Source: Polaromonas sp. (lineage in GTDB: Bacteria > Pseudomonadota > Gammaproteobacteria > Burkholderiales > Burkholderiaceae_C). Taken from it: a stretch of DNA of 64,000 nt. Location: contig JAUXPP010000029.1 of NCBI GenBank assembly GCA_030683705.1, positions 1 to 64,000 on the forward strand, in the 5' to 3' direction. The translations under genes were made by a program, and so were the position numbers. Shown piece after piece: positions 25,913 through 35,017 of the stretch. Positions within the stretch are counted from its first letter, which is position 1. Each line of letters starts with the position of its first letter. The notes below the pieces were generated by a model, which was not told where the DNA came from, ran no database searches, and saw only the letters and a list, made by a program, of their open reading frames with translations.

Positions 25913-26620
25913 ATGGCACTTTTCAACAACACCCCCGCCGTGGCTTCTAAGAGCCTGCGTGTGCTGGCCCGGCTGCTCGGCTACCCCGACGCCGAGCTGC
26001 GCAGCCACCTGGGCGCGCTGCGCGAGGCCCTGCATGAAGAACATGCGCTGCAGCCATCGCGGCTGGCCGAACTTGATGCCCTGATCGAAGCGCTCGCGCG
26101 GGCACCGGCGCTGGCGAGCGAGGCGGCTTATGTCGAACTATTCGACCGCGGCCGCGCCACCTCGCTGCACCTGTTCGAACACGTGCACGGCGACTCGCGC
26201 GATCGCGGGCCGGCCATGATCGACCTAGCGCAAACCTACGAGAAGGCCGGCATGTACCTGGCAGAAGGCGAGATGCCGGACTTCCTGCCGGTGGTGCTCG
26301 AATTCACCTCGACGCAGCCGCCACGCGAGGCGCGCGAGTTTCTGGCAGAGATGGCGCACATCTTCAACGCGGTTTTCGCGGCGCTGCAGCAGCGCGACAG
26401 CGCCTATGCCTCGGTGCTGGGCGCCTTGCTGGAACTGGCGGGGGAAAAGGCCCAGCCGGTGCAGATTGCTGCGGAAGAGGCGATCGACGCGGTCTGGGAA
26501 GAGCCGGTCGTCTTCGATGGCTGTTCGTCCAGGGGCCAGGCCAGGCCCGACCAGCCACAACCCATCCACATCGTGCCGCATGTGCGCAAGGCACAGCCCA
26601 GCCAAGGAGTACAAGCATGA
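25913..26620 (+). CDS. narJ: Nitrate reductase maturation chaperone
   Basis: 235 residues, TorD/NarJ-type all-helical chaperone. Typical motifs are SLRVLARLLGYPDAELR at the start, YVELFDRGRATSLHLFEHVHGDSRDRG in the centre (key LFEHVHGDSRDRG) and LPVVLEF after it. NarJ binds the NarG N-terminus and allows molybdenum cofactor insertion before membrane attachment by NarI. It lies 3 bp after narH and overlaps narI by 4 bases. Confidence 0.96.
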   Translation: MALFNNTPAVASKSLRVLARLLGYPDAELRSHLGALREALHEEHALQPSRLAELDALIEALARAPALASEAAYVELFDRGRATSLHLFEHVHGDSRDRGPAMIDLAQTYEKAGMYLAEGEMPDFLPVVLEFTSTQPPREAREFLAEMAHIFNAVFAALQQRDSAYASVLGALLELAGEKAQPVQIAAEEAIDAVWEEPVVFDGCSSRGQARPDQPQPIHIVPHVRKAQPSQGVQA

Positions 26621-27339
26621 GCCCCGGACTTCACGGATTCCTTTTTGGGGTCTATCCCTACATCTGCCTGACGGTGTTCCTGCTCGGCAGCCTGATCCGC
26701 TTCGACCGCGACCAGTACACCTGGAAAAGCGACTCGTCGCAGTTGCTGCGCACCGGCCTGCTGCGCTGGGGCAGCAACCTGTTCCACGTGGGCATCCTGT
26801 TCCTGTTTTTCGGCCATCTGGTCGGTTTGCTGACACCCCATGCGGTGTATGGTTTTTTCATGGACGCAGCGACCAAGCAGCGCATGGCGATCTACGCGGG
26901 CGGCGTTGCCGGCGTCATCTGCTTCGTCGGCCTGTCGATGCTGATTTACCGCCGCATGTTTGACCCGCGCATCCGTTACACCAGCCACAAGACCGATCTC
27001 GCGATCCTGCTGATCCTCTGGGTGCAGCTGGTGGTAGGCCTGATCACCCTGCCGTATTCCTGGGGACACGCCGATGGCAGCGTGATGCTGATCCTGGCCG
27101 AATGGGCGCAGCGCATCCTCACCCTGCGCGAGGTGGACTCTGCAGCGCTGGCCGTCCTGCCCTGGCCCTATCGCTTCCACATCGTGTTCGGCATGACCAT
27201 CTTCCTGCTGTTCCCCTTCAGCCGCCTGGTTCATGTGTGGAGCGGCTTCGGATCGGTGGCCTACCTGTTCCGTCCCTCCCAGGTCGTGCGTAGCCGCCGC
27301 CTGGGTGTTCCCCGGGCCAAATCGCCCGGCAGCCGCTGA
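26617..27339 (+). CDS. narI: Respiratory nitrate reductase gamma subunit (cytochrome b)
   Basis: 240 residues with five TM helices. It oxidises quinol at the periplasmic side and passes electrons through two b-type haems to NarH. His residues likely to ligate haem sit in NLFHVGILFLFFGHLVG (TM2) and in RFHIVFGMTIF and SRLVHVWSG (TM5 region). The start overlaps narJ by 4 bases. The C-terminal basic tail (RPSQVVRSRR) is typical. Confidence 0.97.
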   Translation: MSPGLHGFLFGVYPYICLTVFLLGSLIRFDRDQYTWKSDSSQLLRTGLLRWGSNLFHVGILFLFFGHLVGLLTPHAVYGFFMDAATKQRMAIYAGGVAGVICFVGLSMLIYRRMFDPRIRYTSHKTDLAILLILWVQLVVGLITLPYSWGHADGSVMLILAEWAQRILTLREVDSAALAVLPWPYRFHIVFGMTIFLLFPFSRLVHVWSGFGSVAYLFRPSQVVRSRRLGVPRAKSPGSR

Positions 27340-27371
27340 CCCCTGACCCCTGCAAGAAAAGAGATGCCCCC

Positions 27372-28232
27372 ATGACCACCCAGACGCTTTCTTCACCCGC
27401 TGCAGCCCAGGGCTGCGGCAGCGGCTCCTGCCAGTGTGCTTCTGCCGCAGCCGCGCCGGCCCCGCCTCAAGCGCTTGTCAACGGCATCGCCCTGCATGCG
27501 CCCGACCAGCGGCCCGACACCGCCACCTTGCGCGAACTGGCCTACGCCGAACTGCTGCGCCAGCAGGCGGTGTCGCAAGGCCTGCTGCCGCGCCACACCG
27601 GCCTGACCACCCCGGAACTCGGCCAGGCCGAACGCGAGATCATCGAAACCATGGTGGACCAGCAGGTGGTCACGCCGCACCCCACCGAAGTCGAAGGGCG
27701 GCGTTATTACGAAGCGCACAAGGCGCAGTTCCTGGTGGGGCAGGCACTGCACGTACGGCACATCCTGTTTGCGGTCACACCCGGCGTCAACGTCCAGGCA
27801 CTCACCGTGCACGCCGAACGTGCCTTGCTGGAGCTGTCGCACAAGGGGGTGTCCCCGGAGCGGTTTGCCCAGTTGGCCGCCGAGCTGTCCAACTGCCCGA
27901 GCAGCGCCCAGGGCGGCGACCTCGGCTGGATCACGCCGGACGACTGCGCGCCGGAACTGGCGACCGAGCTGTTTCATCTCCAGCATGCGCAAACCGGCAC
28001 CGGCGTGCATCCGCGCCTGTTCCACACGCGTTTCGGTTTCCACATCATCGAGGTGCTGGAGCGCCGCAACGGCATCCAGCCCGCCTATGAGGAAGTGCGC
28101 GAACGTATCGCCGCGCTGTTGACCATGCAGTCGCGCGCCCGCGCCCTGCACCAGTTCATGACCCTGCTGGTGGGGGAGGCGGAGGTCAAAGGCATCGCCC
28201 TGGAAGGGGCTGATTCGCCGCTGGTGCAATGA
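27372..28232 (+). CDS. Peptidylprolyl cis-trans isomerase, PpiC/parvulin type, of the nar operon
   Basis: 286 residues. A parvulin domain lies at about 115-235 (VRHILFAVTPGV, SNCPSSAQGGDLGWI, VHPRLFHTRFGFHIIEVLERR). It has no signal peptide, so it should act in the cytoplasm, unlike SurA or PpiD. The N-terminus is odd: a Cys-rich stretch (CGSGSCQC at about 15-22) in an Ala/Pro-rich segment that could bind metal. PpiC-type genes often follow narGHJI in betaproteobacteria, and a role in folding or maturing the enzyme is inferred. It overlaps the carbonic anhydrase gene by 4 bases. Confidence 0.88.
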   Translation: MTTQTLSSPAAAQGCGSGSCQCASAAAAPAPPQALVNGIALHAPDQRPDTATLRELAYAELLRQQAVSQGLLPRHTGLTTPELGQAEREIIETMVDQQVVTPHPTEVEGRRYYEAHKAQFLVGQALHVRHILFAVTPGVNVQALTVHAERALLELSHKGVSPERFAQLAAELSNCPSSAQGGDLGWITPDDCAPELATELFHLQHAQTGTGVHPRLFHTRFGFHIIEVLERRNGIQPAYEEVRERIAALLTMQSRARALHQFMTLLVGEAEVKGIALEGADSPLVQ

Positions 28233-28921
28233 CCGACGACGTCGCAAGCGCGGACGAGCTGCTGCTTCGCCTGCGGCGTTTTCACTCCGACTATTTCCCG
28301 CTGCACCAGCAGCGTTTCCAGGACCTCGTGGCGCAGGGGCAGCATCCCAAAACCCTGTTCATCGGCTGCTCGGATTCGCGTGTGGTTCCCTATCTGTTGA
28401 CGGGTGCCGGTCCGGGCGAGCTTTTTATCGTGCGCAACGTCGGCGCTTTCGTACCGCCCTATGACGGTTCGCACGGACTGCACGGCACCACCGCGGCAAT
28501 CGAGTTCGCGGTGCTCAGCCTGCATGTGGAGCGCATCATCGTCTGCGGCCACAGCCACTGTGGTGCGATAAGGGCCGCCTATGAGGGCGTGCCCGAGGAA
28601 GCCGTGGCCCTGCAGGCCTGGCTCAAGCTGGCCAGCGAAGCCTTGCTACCGGTGCAGAGCAGCCCCGAGGCCCTGCGCCGGACCGAGCAGCGCATCGTGG
28701 TGCTGCAGCTCGAGCGCCTGATGGCCTACCCGATGGTCAGGCGCGAAGTCGAGAAAGGCGCCCTGACGCTGCATGGCTGGCACTACGTGATCGAGGACGG
28801 TGAAATCCACATCTTTGATGTACGGCAAGGAAGTTTTGTCCCTGCCGCGATAGCCTCCAACAGTGGCACCGGCCCCTACCAACCCTATGTGGAACACGAT
28901 GGACAAATCATCAGTTATTGA
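28229..28921 (+). CDS. can: Beta-class carbonic anhydrase
   Basis: 230 residues. Zinc-binding residues are visible: Cys in FIGCSDSRV (with catalytic Asp-Ser-Arg), then His and Cys in CGHSHCGAI. FIVRNVGAFVPP and HGTTAAIEFAV are family motifs. The enzyme interconverts CO2 and bicarbonate in the cytoplasm. Its 4-base overlap with the ppiC-like gene places it inside the nitrate operon, where it may hold bicarbonate or pH steady during anaerobic respiration (inference). Confidence 0.93.
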   Translation: MTDDVASADELLLRLRRFHSDYFPLHQQRFQDLVAQGQHPKTLFIGCSDSRVVPYLLTGAGPGELFIVRNVGAFVPPYDGSHGLHGTTAAIEFAVLSLHVERIIVCGHSHCGAIRAAYEGVPEEAVALQAWLKLASEALLPVQSSPEALRRTEQRIVVLQLERLMAYPMVRREVEKGALTLHGWHYVIEDGEIHIFDVRQGSFVPAAIASNSGTGPYQPYVEHDGQIISY

Positions 28922-30167
28922 ACGTGCCGCGAAGGCGAACACAAACGCCACCGCGGCGGCGGCCATGCTGCAAACCCTGGCACGGTATTCGGGTCTTCGG
29001 CCCTGGCGCATTGGCGGCAAGGACCTGATCCCGGTGGTGCAGGGCGGCATGGGTGTCTGTGTGTCTGCCGGGGGCCTGGCTGGCACGGTGGCACGCCTGG
29101 GTGGCGTGGGTACCCTGTCGTCGGTTGACCTGCGGCGCCTGCATCCTGATCTCATGGCGCAAACGCGCCACCTGGACAAGGAGCCCAACGCCCGCGCCCT
29201 GATTGATGCCGCCAATCTTGAGGCGCTTGACCGTGAGATTCAACTTGCGCGTCAGCTGGCACAGGGCAATGGCCTGATCGCCGTGAATGTCATGAAAGCC
29301 CTCAGCGCCTACGAAGACTATGTGCGCCAGGCGCTGACCAGCGGGGCTGATGCACTGGTGGTCGGCGCCGGCCTGCCGCTGGATCTGCCGGAGCTGGCGC
29401 GGGACTATCCCAACGCCGTGCTGATCCCCATCCTGTCTGACGCGCGTGGCGTGCAATTGCTGGTGCGCAAATGGCAAAAGAAAGGACGCTTGCCTGACGC
29501 CATCGTGATCGAGCACCCCGGTCTCGCGGGCGGCCACCTGGGCGCCGCCAGAGTCGCCGATCTTCACGACACGCGGTTCGATTTCGAACTGGTCATCCCG
29601 CAGGTGCTGGAGTTCTTCAAAACTGCCGGTATCGAACGCGAGATTCCGCTGATCGCCGCCGGCGGCATCACCTGCCGCGACGACATCCTGCGGCTGCAGG
29701 CCCTGGGCGCTTCCGCAGTGCAGCTCGGAACGGCTTTTGCCGTGACCCAGGAGTGTGATGCCGATCCCGCCTTCAAGAAGGTGCTGGCTGAAGCCAGGCC
29801 GGAAGACCTGGTCGAGTTCATCAGTGTGGCCGGCTTGCCGGCGCGTGCGGTGCGCACCCCCTGGCTGGACAAATACCTTCGCCTCGAGCCCAGGCTGCAG
29901 GCCGGCGCCCACGTCAAGGCCAAATGCAACATGTCCTTCGACTGCCTCGCTCACTGTGGCCTGCGCGACGGCGTGGCCAGCATGGGCCAGTTCTGCATCG
30001 ACCAGCAGCTCGGCCATGCCTTCGACGGCGATACCCGACAAGGCCTTTTCTTCCGTGGTGCTGCCCGCTTGCCGTTTGGCAACCAGATCCGGTCAGTGCA
30101 AGAATTGATGCAATGGCTGCTCGGTGGTATCAGCCCGGCGGCTTCCCCTGCAGGAGTTCCCGCATGA
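28899..30167 (+). CDS. Nitronate monooxygenase-like NAD(P)H-dependent flavin oxidoreductase
   Basis: 422 residues from ATG 28899, which overlaps the carbonic anhydrase by 23 bp; ATGs at 28863 and 28887 are alternatives. FMN-binding TIM-barrel signatures are VVQGGMGVCVSAGGLAGTVA at the start, IVIEHPGLAGGHLGA, and PLIAAGGITCRDDI with ALGASAVQLGTAF. A Cys-rich C-terminal part (KAKCNMSFDCLAHCGLRD) goes beyond the minimal family and might hold a metal or cluster. The family includes nitronate monooxygenases and 2-nitropropane dioxygenases, so a role against nitro-compounds is possible. It overlaps nrdJ by 4 bases. Confidence 0.85.
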   Translation: MDKSSVIERAAKANTNATAAAAMLQTLARYSGLRPWRIGGKDLIPVVQGGMGVCVSAGGLAGTVARLGGVGTLSSVDLRRLHPDLMAQTRHLDKEPNARALIDAANLEALDREIQLARQLAQGNGLIAVNVMKALSAYEDYVRQALTSGADALVVGAGLPLDLPELARDYPNAVLIPILSDARGVQLLVRKWQKKGRLPDAIVIEHPGLAGGHLGAARVADLHDTRFDFELVIPQVLEFFKTAGIEREIPLIAAGGITCRDDILRLQALGASAVQLGTAFAVTQECDADPAFKKVLAEARPEDLVEFISVAGLPARAVRTPWLDKYLRLEPRLQAGAHVKAKCNMSFDCLAHCGLRDGVASMGQFCIDQQLGHAFDGDTRQGLFFRGAARLPFGNQIRSVQELMQWLLGGISPAASPAGVPA

Positions 30168-32590
30168 AACGCGATCCGTTCGGACGGCCCCAGGATCTGA
30201 CGGCCGCCCAGCCCATCAGCCACGATGTGCTGAAAGAAAAATACCTCAAGCCCGGCGAATCGGGCGTGGAAGACCTGTACCGGCGCGTCGCGCGGGCCCT
30301 GGCCTCGGTCGAACCGGAGGCGGAGCGCGCCGGCTACGAGGCCCTGTTCCTCGAGAACCTGCATGCCGGCGCCATCGGTGCGGGCCGCATCATGAGCGCG
30401 GCCGGCACGTCCATCCAGGCCACCCTGATCAACTGCTTTGTGCAGCCCGTGGGGGATTGCATCCAGGGCGTCGATGACGGCGGCTTCCCGGGCATCTACG
30501 AGGCGCTGCGCGAAGCCGCTGAAACCATGCGCCGCGGCGGCGGCGTGGGTTACGATTTTTCGCGCATCCGCCCACGCGGCGCCGAGGTCAAGGCGACAGC
30601 GTCCATGGCCTCCGGCCCGTGCAGCTACATCAATGTGTTCGACCAGTCCTGCTCCACGGTGGAGAGCGCAGGCTCGCGGCGCGGCGCACAGATGGGCGTG
30701 CTGCGCATCGACCACCCCGATGTCAATGAATTCGTCACCGCCAAACGCACGCCCGGGCGCTGGAACAACTTCAATGTCTCGGTGGGTGTGCCGGACGCCT
30801 TCATGCAGGCGCTCGCCGACGACCAGCCCTGGGAACTGGTGCACAAGGCCAAGCCCGGCGCCCCGCTGATCGCGCAAGGCGCATTCCAGCGTGCCGACGG
30901 CCTGTGGGTTTACCAGACCGTGGCGGCGCGCGAGTTGTGGGACACCGTGATGCGTTCAGCCTACGACTTCGCCGAGCCCGGCATCCTGTTCCTCGACCAC
31001 ATCAACCAGGACAACAACCTGCGCTATTGCGAGGACATCGCGGCCACCAACCCCTGCGGTGAGCAGCCGCTGCCGCCCTACGGCTGCTGCGACCTCGGAC
31101 CGGTCATCCTCACGCGTTTTGTGCGCAACCCTTTCGGCATCCATGGCGCGCCGGCCTTTGATTTCGAAGCGTTCGCGAAGTCGGTGACCACCCAGGTGCG
31201 CGCACTCGACAACGTGCTGGATGTGACCTTCTGGCCATTGCCGCAGCAACAGGCCGAGGCTGCGGCCAAACGCCGCATCGGCGTCGGCTTCACCGGCCTG
31301 GGCAACGCGCTGGCCATGTTGTGCCTGCGTTATGACGCACCCGAGGGGCGCGAGATGGCCGCACATATTGCCGCGAACATGCGCGATACGGCCTATGCCG
31401 CCTCGGTGGCACTCGCGAAGGAAAAAGGCGCGTTTCCGAAGTTCGACGCCGACGGGTATCTCGCTGCGGGCACGTTTGCCAGCCGCCTGCCGGCCGCCCT
31501 GCAACAGGCCATACGCGCCAGCGGCATCCGCAACAGCCACCTGCTGTCGATTGCACCGACCGGCACGGTCAGCCTGGCGTTTGCCGACAACGCCTCCAAC
31601 GGCATCGAGCCGCCGTTTTCGTGGATGTACCGGCGCAAGAAACGCGAGTCCGACGGCAGTACCACCGACTACGCGGTGGAAGACCACGCCTGGCGCCTGT
31701 ACCGTGAACTGGGCGGTGACGTGGACAAGCTGCCCGGCTACTTTGTCTCGGCGCTCGAGATGTCCGCCGACAGCCACATCGGCATGATGGAAGCGGTGCA
31801 GCCCTTTGTGGACACGGCGATTTCCAAGACCGTCAACGTGCCGGCCGACTACGCCTACGAGGATTTCAAGGGCCTGTACCAGCAGGCCTGGCGCGCCAAA
31901 CTCAAGGGCCTGGCCACCTACCGGCCGAATGCGATCCTGGGTTCGGTGCTCGAGACCCACACTCCCCCCGCCGCCGCGCCGGCCGCGGCTGTGCCCATGG
32001 ACCCGATGCGCACGGTGATCGAAAGCCGTCCCAAGGGCGCCCTGTCGGCGGTGGCCGACAAGGTCGACTACTGGACACAGGAAGGGCACAAGACGCTGTA
32101 CATCGTGGTGTCTTTCCTGCCGGTGCCGTCGGCCAGCGGCGAGGGCACGGTCGAACGTGCGATCGAGTTTTTCATGCCGGTGGGGCAAAGCGGCGAGTCC
32201 CAGCAGTGGATCACCTCCAGCATGCGCATGCTGTCGCTGGCCGCGCGCGGCGGCTTCCTCGAGCGGGCGCTCAGCGACATGCGCAAGGTCGCCTGGGACC
32301 GGGGCCCGGTGCGGCTGGGCACCTACGAGAAGGCCGACGGCACACGCGTGCCGCTGTGGCATGACTCGGAGGTGGCCGCGATTGCCTATGCGGTGCAGAA
32401 CATCATCGCGCGGCGCGTCCGGCAGGGTGTTGCCGGCGCGGCACCCGTGGTGGAAGCCCAGGCCGACATGGGGCTGGCGCCGCCGGTGATGGCGGGCAAG
32501 AAGTGCAGCGAGTGTGGCGCCCACGCGGTGATCCGCAAGGACGGTTGCGACTATTGCACGCAGTGCGGCCACCTGGGCGTTTGCGGATGA
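30164..32590 (+). CDS. nrdJ: Adenosylcobalamin-dependent ribonucleotide reductase (class II)
   Basis: 808 residues from ATG 30164 with CAGGAG just upstream. The radical-enzyme barrel shows LINCFVQP (first redox Cys), MRRGGGVGYDFSRIRP, TNPCGEQPLPPYGCCDLG (active-site loop) and APTGTVSLAFADNASNGIEP. The C-terminus has a Cys-rich zinc/thiol segment (KCSECG...CDYCTQCG). Class II enzymes use vitamin B12 and work with or without oxygen, making deoxynucleotides during nitrate respiration. It overlaps both neighbours by 4 bases. Confidence 0.95.
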   Translation: MKRDPFGRPQDLTAAQPISHDVLKEKYLKPGESGVEDLYRRVARALASVEPEAERAGYEALFLENLHAGAIGAGRIMSAAGTSIQATLINCFVQPVGDCIQGVDDGGFPGIYEALREAAETMRRGGGVGYDFSRIRPRGAEVKATASMASGPCSYINVFDQSCSTVESAGSRRGAQMGVLRIDHPDVNEFVTAKRTPGRWNNFNVSVGVPDAFMQALADDQPWELVHKAKPGAPLIAQGAFQRADGLWVYQTVAARELWDTVMRSAYDFAEPGILFLDHINQDNNLRYCEDIAATNPCGEQPLPPYGCCDLGPVILTRFVRNPFGIHGAPAFDFEAFAKSVTTQVRALDNVLDVTFWPLPQQQAEAAAKRRIGVGFTGLGNALAMLCLRYDAPEGREMAAHIAANMRDTAYAASVALAKEKGAFPKFDADGYLAAGTFASRLPAALQQAIRASGIRNSHLLSIAPTGTVSLAFADNASNGIEPPFSWMYRRKKRESDGSTTDYAVEDHAWRLYRELGGDVDKLPGYFVSALEMSADSHIGMMEAVQPFVDTAISKTVNVPADYAYEDFKGLYQQAWRAKLKGLATYRPNAILGSVLETHTPPAAAPAAAVPMDPMRTVIESRPKGALSAVADKVDYWTQEGHKTLYIVVSFLPVPSASGEGTVERAIEFFMPVGQSGESQQWITSSMRMLSLAARGGFLERALSDMRKVAWDRGPVRLGTYEKADGTRVPLWHDSEVAAIAYAVQNIIARRVRQGVAGAAPVVEAQADMGLAPPVMAGKKCSECGAHAVIRKDGCDYCTQCGHLGVCG

Positions 32591-33909
32591 CCGAGCGCCC
32601 TGCCATCGCGCTGCGGCTGAAGCCGGGCAAACCCACGGCCGGCGAACGGGCCAGCATGGACCGCCGCTGGCGCGCCCGCCACCTGATGCTGGCGCCACAC
32701 CGGCTGGGCTTTTTCCTGGCCATGACGGTGCTGGTGGCTGCGGCCCTGTGGTGGGGGCTGGTGCAGCTGGACCGTGTCAGCGCGGCGCTGAGCCTGCCTT
32801 ATGCGGTCTCGCCCTCGCTGGCCCATGGCGCGGTGATGACCTTCGGGTTCATTCCCCTGTTTTTTTCGGGTTTTCTTTTCACCGCCGGTCCCAAGTGGCT
32901 GGGCGTCGAGGCGCTGGAGACACGGCGCATCCTGGCGCCTTTGTTGCTGCAGGCGCTTGGCTGGCTGCTCTGGCTGGCAGGTGCGCATCTGCACGGCCTG
33001 ACGGCGCTGGCCGGGCTCGCGCTGGCGGGCGGCGGCCTGAGCTGGATGAGCGTCCTGTTCTGGGGGCTGATCCGCCGCAGCCAGGCCGACGACCAGGTGC
33101 ACGCGCGCACAGTGGGCGGGGCCTGCGTGGTCGGTTGCCTGAGTCTGGCAGGCCTGGGCGCCAGCCTGCTGCTGGGCGCCCCGGCGGTGGCGCTGGCCTG
33201 CGTGCTGACCGGGTTGTGGGGATTCATCCTCGTGGTGTATGTCTCGGTGGCGCACCGCATGATTCCCTTTTTCACTTCCAGCGCCCTGCCGCGCATCAAC
33301 GCCTGGCGCCCGTTCTGGGTGTTGTGGCTGATGCTGGCGGTCGCCGCGGCCGAGGTGGCGGCGGTATGGGTCGAGCTGGAGGGACCGCTGCCTGGCACGG
33401 CAGGCGCGGTCTGGCGCCTGGCCCGCGCCGCCTTCGAACTGGCGGCGGGCGGCGTGCTGCTCTGGCTGGCCGTCGTCTGGGGGCTGGTGCAAAGCTTCAA
33501 GAACCGGCTGCTGGCCATGCTGCACATCGGTTTTGTCTGGCTGGGCCTGGCGCTGGCGCTGAGCGGCCTGACGCAGGCGCTGGGCTGGATGCAGGGCGCG
33601 CCCGTGCTGCCGCTGGCATCGCTGCACGCACTGACCATGGGCTGCCTGGCCTCCCTGATGCTGGCCATGGTGACCCGGGTGTCCTGCGGCCACAGCGGGC
33701 GCGCATTGGTGGCCGACAAGCTGGCCTGGTCGCTGTTCTGGCTGCTGCAGGCCGCCACCGTGTTGCGGATTGTGGCCGCCGCGCCATTTGCCTTCGCCGC
33801 CTGGCTGCTGCTGGCGACGGCCTTGTTGTGGGCTGCTGTCATGGCGCTGTGGGGCCTGCGCCTGGGCACCTGGTATGGCCGCCTGCGCGCTGACGGCCGT
33901 CCCGGCTGA
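32587..33909 (+). CDS. nnrS: NnrS family haem-copper membrane protein
   Basis: 440 residues with about 12 TM helices. Family signatures are HRLGFFLAM, LAHGAVMTFGFIPLFFSGFLFTAGPKWLGV (key HGAVMTFGFIPLFFSGF), VAHRMIPFFTSSALP and HALTMGCLASLMLAMVTRVSCGHSGR (key HALTMGCLASLMLAMVTRVS). NnrS proteins relieve nitrosative stress and protect iron-sulphur enzymes when nitrate reduction makes NO. The ATG overlaps the nrdJ stop (GATGA). It is followed 8 bp later by the nitroreductase-like gene. Confidence 0.94.
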   Translation: MTERPAIALRLKPGKPTAGERASMDRRWRARHLMLAPHRLGFFLAMTVLVAAALWWGLVQLDRVSAALSLPYAVSPSLAHGAVMTFGFIPLFFSGFLFTAGPKWLGVEALETRRILAPLLLQALGWLLWLAGAHLHGLTALAGLALAGGGLSWMSVLFWGLIRRSQADDQVHARTVGGACVVGCLSLAGLGASLLLGAPAVALACVLTGLWGFILVVYVSVAHRMIPFFTSSALPRINAWRPFWVLWLMLAVAAAEVAAVWVELEGPLPGTAGAVWRLARAAFELAAGGVLLWLAVVWGLVQSFKNRLLAMLHIGFVWLGLALALSGLTQALGWMQGAPVLPLASLHALTMGCLASLMLAMVTRVSCGHSGRALVADKLAWSLFWLLQAATVLRIVAAAPFAFAAWLLLATALLWAAVMALWGLRLGTWYGRLRADGRPG

Positions 33910-33917
33910 GCTGATCG

Positions 33918-34598
33918 ATGGACCTGGCTGTTATTCCTGTCCCACGCGCCGCGGCCGACGTCGACGGCAGCGATCCCGCGACACTCGCGGCGGCACTGAT
34001 GCAGTCGCGCCAGACCATCCTGCCCAAACGCTTGCTGGCACCAGGCCCCGATGCCAGGCAGCTCGGCATGATTCTCGGGGCCGCGGCCAGTGCCCCCGAC
34101 CACGGGCAGTTGCTGCCCTGGCGTTTTGTGCTGGTGCCCCAGGCCGGCCGGGACCGGCTTGCCGACGTCTTCGCGGCCGCCCTGCTGGCGCGTGATGCCC
34201 TGGCCAGCCCCGGGGATGTCGCGCAGTCGCGTGAAAAGGCCTACCGCGCCCCGCTGCTGATGCTGGCGGTGGTCGATGCCGCACGCGGCGATGCGCAGAT
34301 CGACCTGTCCGAACGCACCGTGTCGGCCGGCTGCGCGATCCAGAACATGCTGCTCATGGCCACGGCATTGGGTTTTGGCTCGGCACTGACCAGTGGCAAG
34401 GCCCTGAAATCCGCCGGCCTGCGTGCGCTGTTTCGCCTGACCGACAGCGAACACGCGCTGTGTTTTGTCAGCATCGGCACGGCCTGCTCGCGCAAGCCCG
34501 CGCGGCTGCGGCCGGCGCCGCAGGACTTTGTGAGCCACCTCGGTTCGGGTGGGAGCGCGACGGAGCGCGAACCCCCGGATTTCCCTTGTTCCCTGTGA
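33918..34598 (+). CDS. Nitroreductase-family FMN protein
   Basis: 226 residues. Nitroreductase-fold motifs are SRQTILPKRLLAPGP (start), AAASAPDHGQLLPWRFVLV (cofactor-binding loop) and SAGCAIQNMLLMATALGFGS. The sequence resembles YdjA-like nitroreductases that hold FMN. The C-terminal ~25 residues (GSGGSATEREPPDF) are likely disordered. The substrate is unknown; it may reduce nitro or nitroso compounds. It follows nnrS by 8 bp. Confidence 0.85.
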   Translation: MDLAVIPVPRAAADVDGSDPATLAAALMQSRQTILPKRLLAPGPDARQLGMILGAAASAPDHGQLLPWRFVLVPQAGRDRLADVFAAALLARDALASPGDVAQSREKAYRAPLLMLAVVDAARGDAQIDLSERTVSAGCAIQNMLLMATALGFGSALTSGKALKSAGLRALFRLTDSEHALCFVSIGTACSRKPARLRPAPQDFVSHLGSGGSATEREPPDFPCSL

Positions 34599-34611
34599 CT
34601 GGATGGACCCC

Positions 34612-35016
34612 ATGGATATTCTGAGTTTTGAAGACCTGCTGCAGGCCGCGCGGGCGCAGCCCGAGCCGCAGCGCCTGCTGTTCGTGTTTGCCGGCGTGGA
34701 GTTGCCGGAGGACAGCACGCCGCTGCAGCGCGAGCGTTTTGAAGCCGGCCAGGGCGGCGCGCTGGTCCCGCTCATGTGTGTGGACAAGCGGCCGGACGAG
34801 CTGAGCTCGTTTGCGGCGCTGGTTCAGGAATCCAGCCAGTTCGGCCATGCCTGGGGCCTGGTGTTTGCGGCTGCGCTGGGGGGCTCGGTGAACCGCGCGC
34901 CCACCACCGAAGATGCCGAGGAGCCGCTGCAGCGCATGGTCGAGGCCATCAAGCAGGGCCGGATCGGCGCCTTCATCCCGTTTGACCCGCAAGGTCAACC
35001 GGTGCAGTTCGGCTGA
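34612..35016 (+). CDS. Conserved small protein of the nitrate/nrdJ cluster (function unknown)
   Basis: 134 residues from ATG 34612 (GGATGGA upstream; ATG 34603 is an alternative). It starts MDILSFEDLLQAARAQPEPQRLLFVFAGVELPED and has an acidic centre (ALVPLMCVDKRPDEL, SFAALVQESSQFG) and a C-terminal IKQGRIGAFIPFDPQGQPVQ. There is no membrane segment and no known catalytic motif. I recall homologues named 'ribonucleotide reductase subunit alpha' by automated pipelines, which is not supported by sequence. It lies 13 bp after the nitroreductase gene and 1 bp before the hemerythrin gene. Confidence 0.75.
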   Translation: MDILSFEDLLQAARAQPEPQRLLFVFAGVELPEDSTPLQRERFEAGQGGALVPLMCVDKRPDELSSFAALVQESSQFGHAWGLVFAAALGGSVNRAPTTEDAEEPLQRMVEAIKQGRIGAFIPFDPQGQPVQFG

Positions 35017-35017
35017 C

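Noticed and set aside
34612-35016. Calling this gene a ribonucleotide reductase subunit
   Set aside because: The 134 residues contain none of the motifs of a reductase; proximity to nrdJ alone does not support the name.
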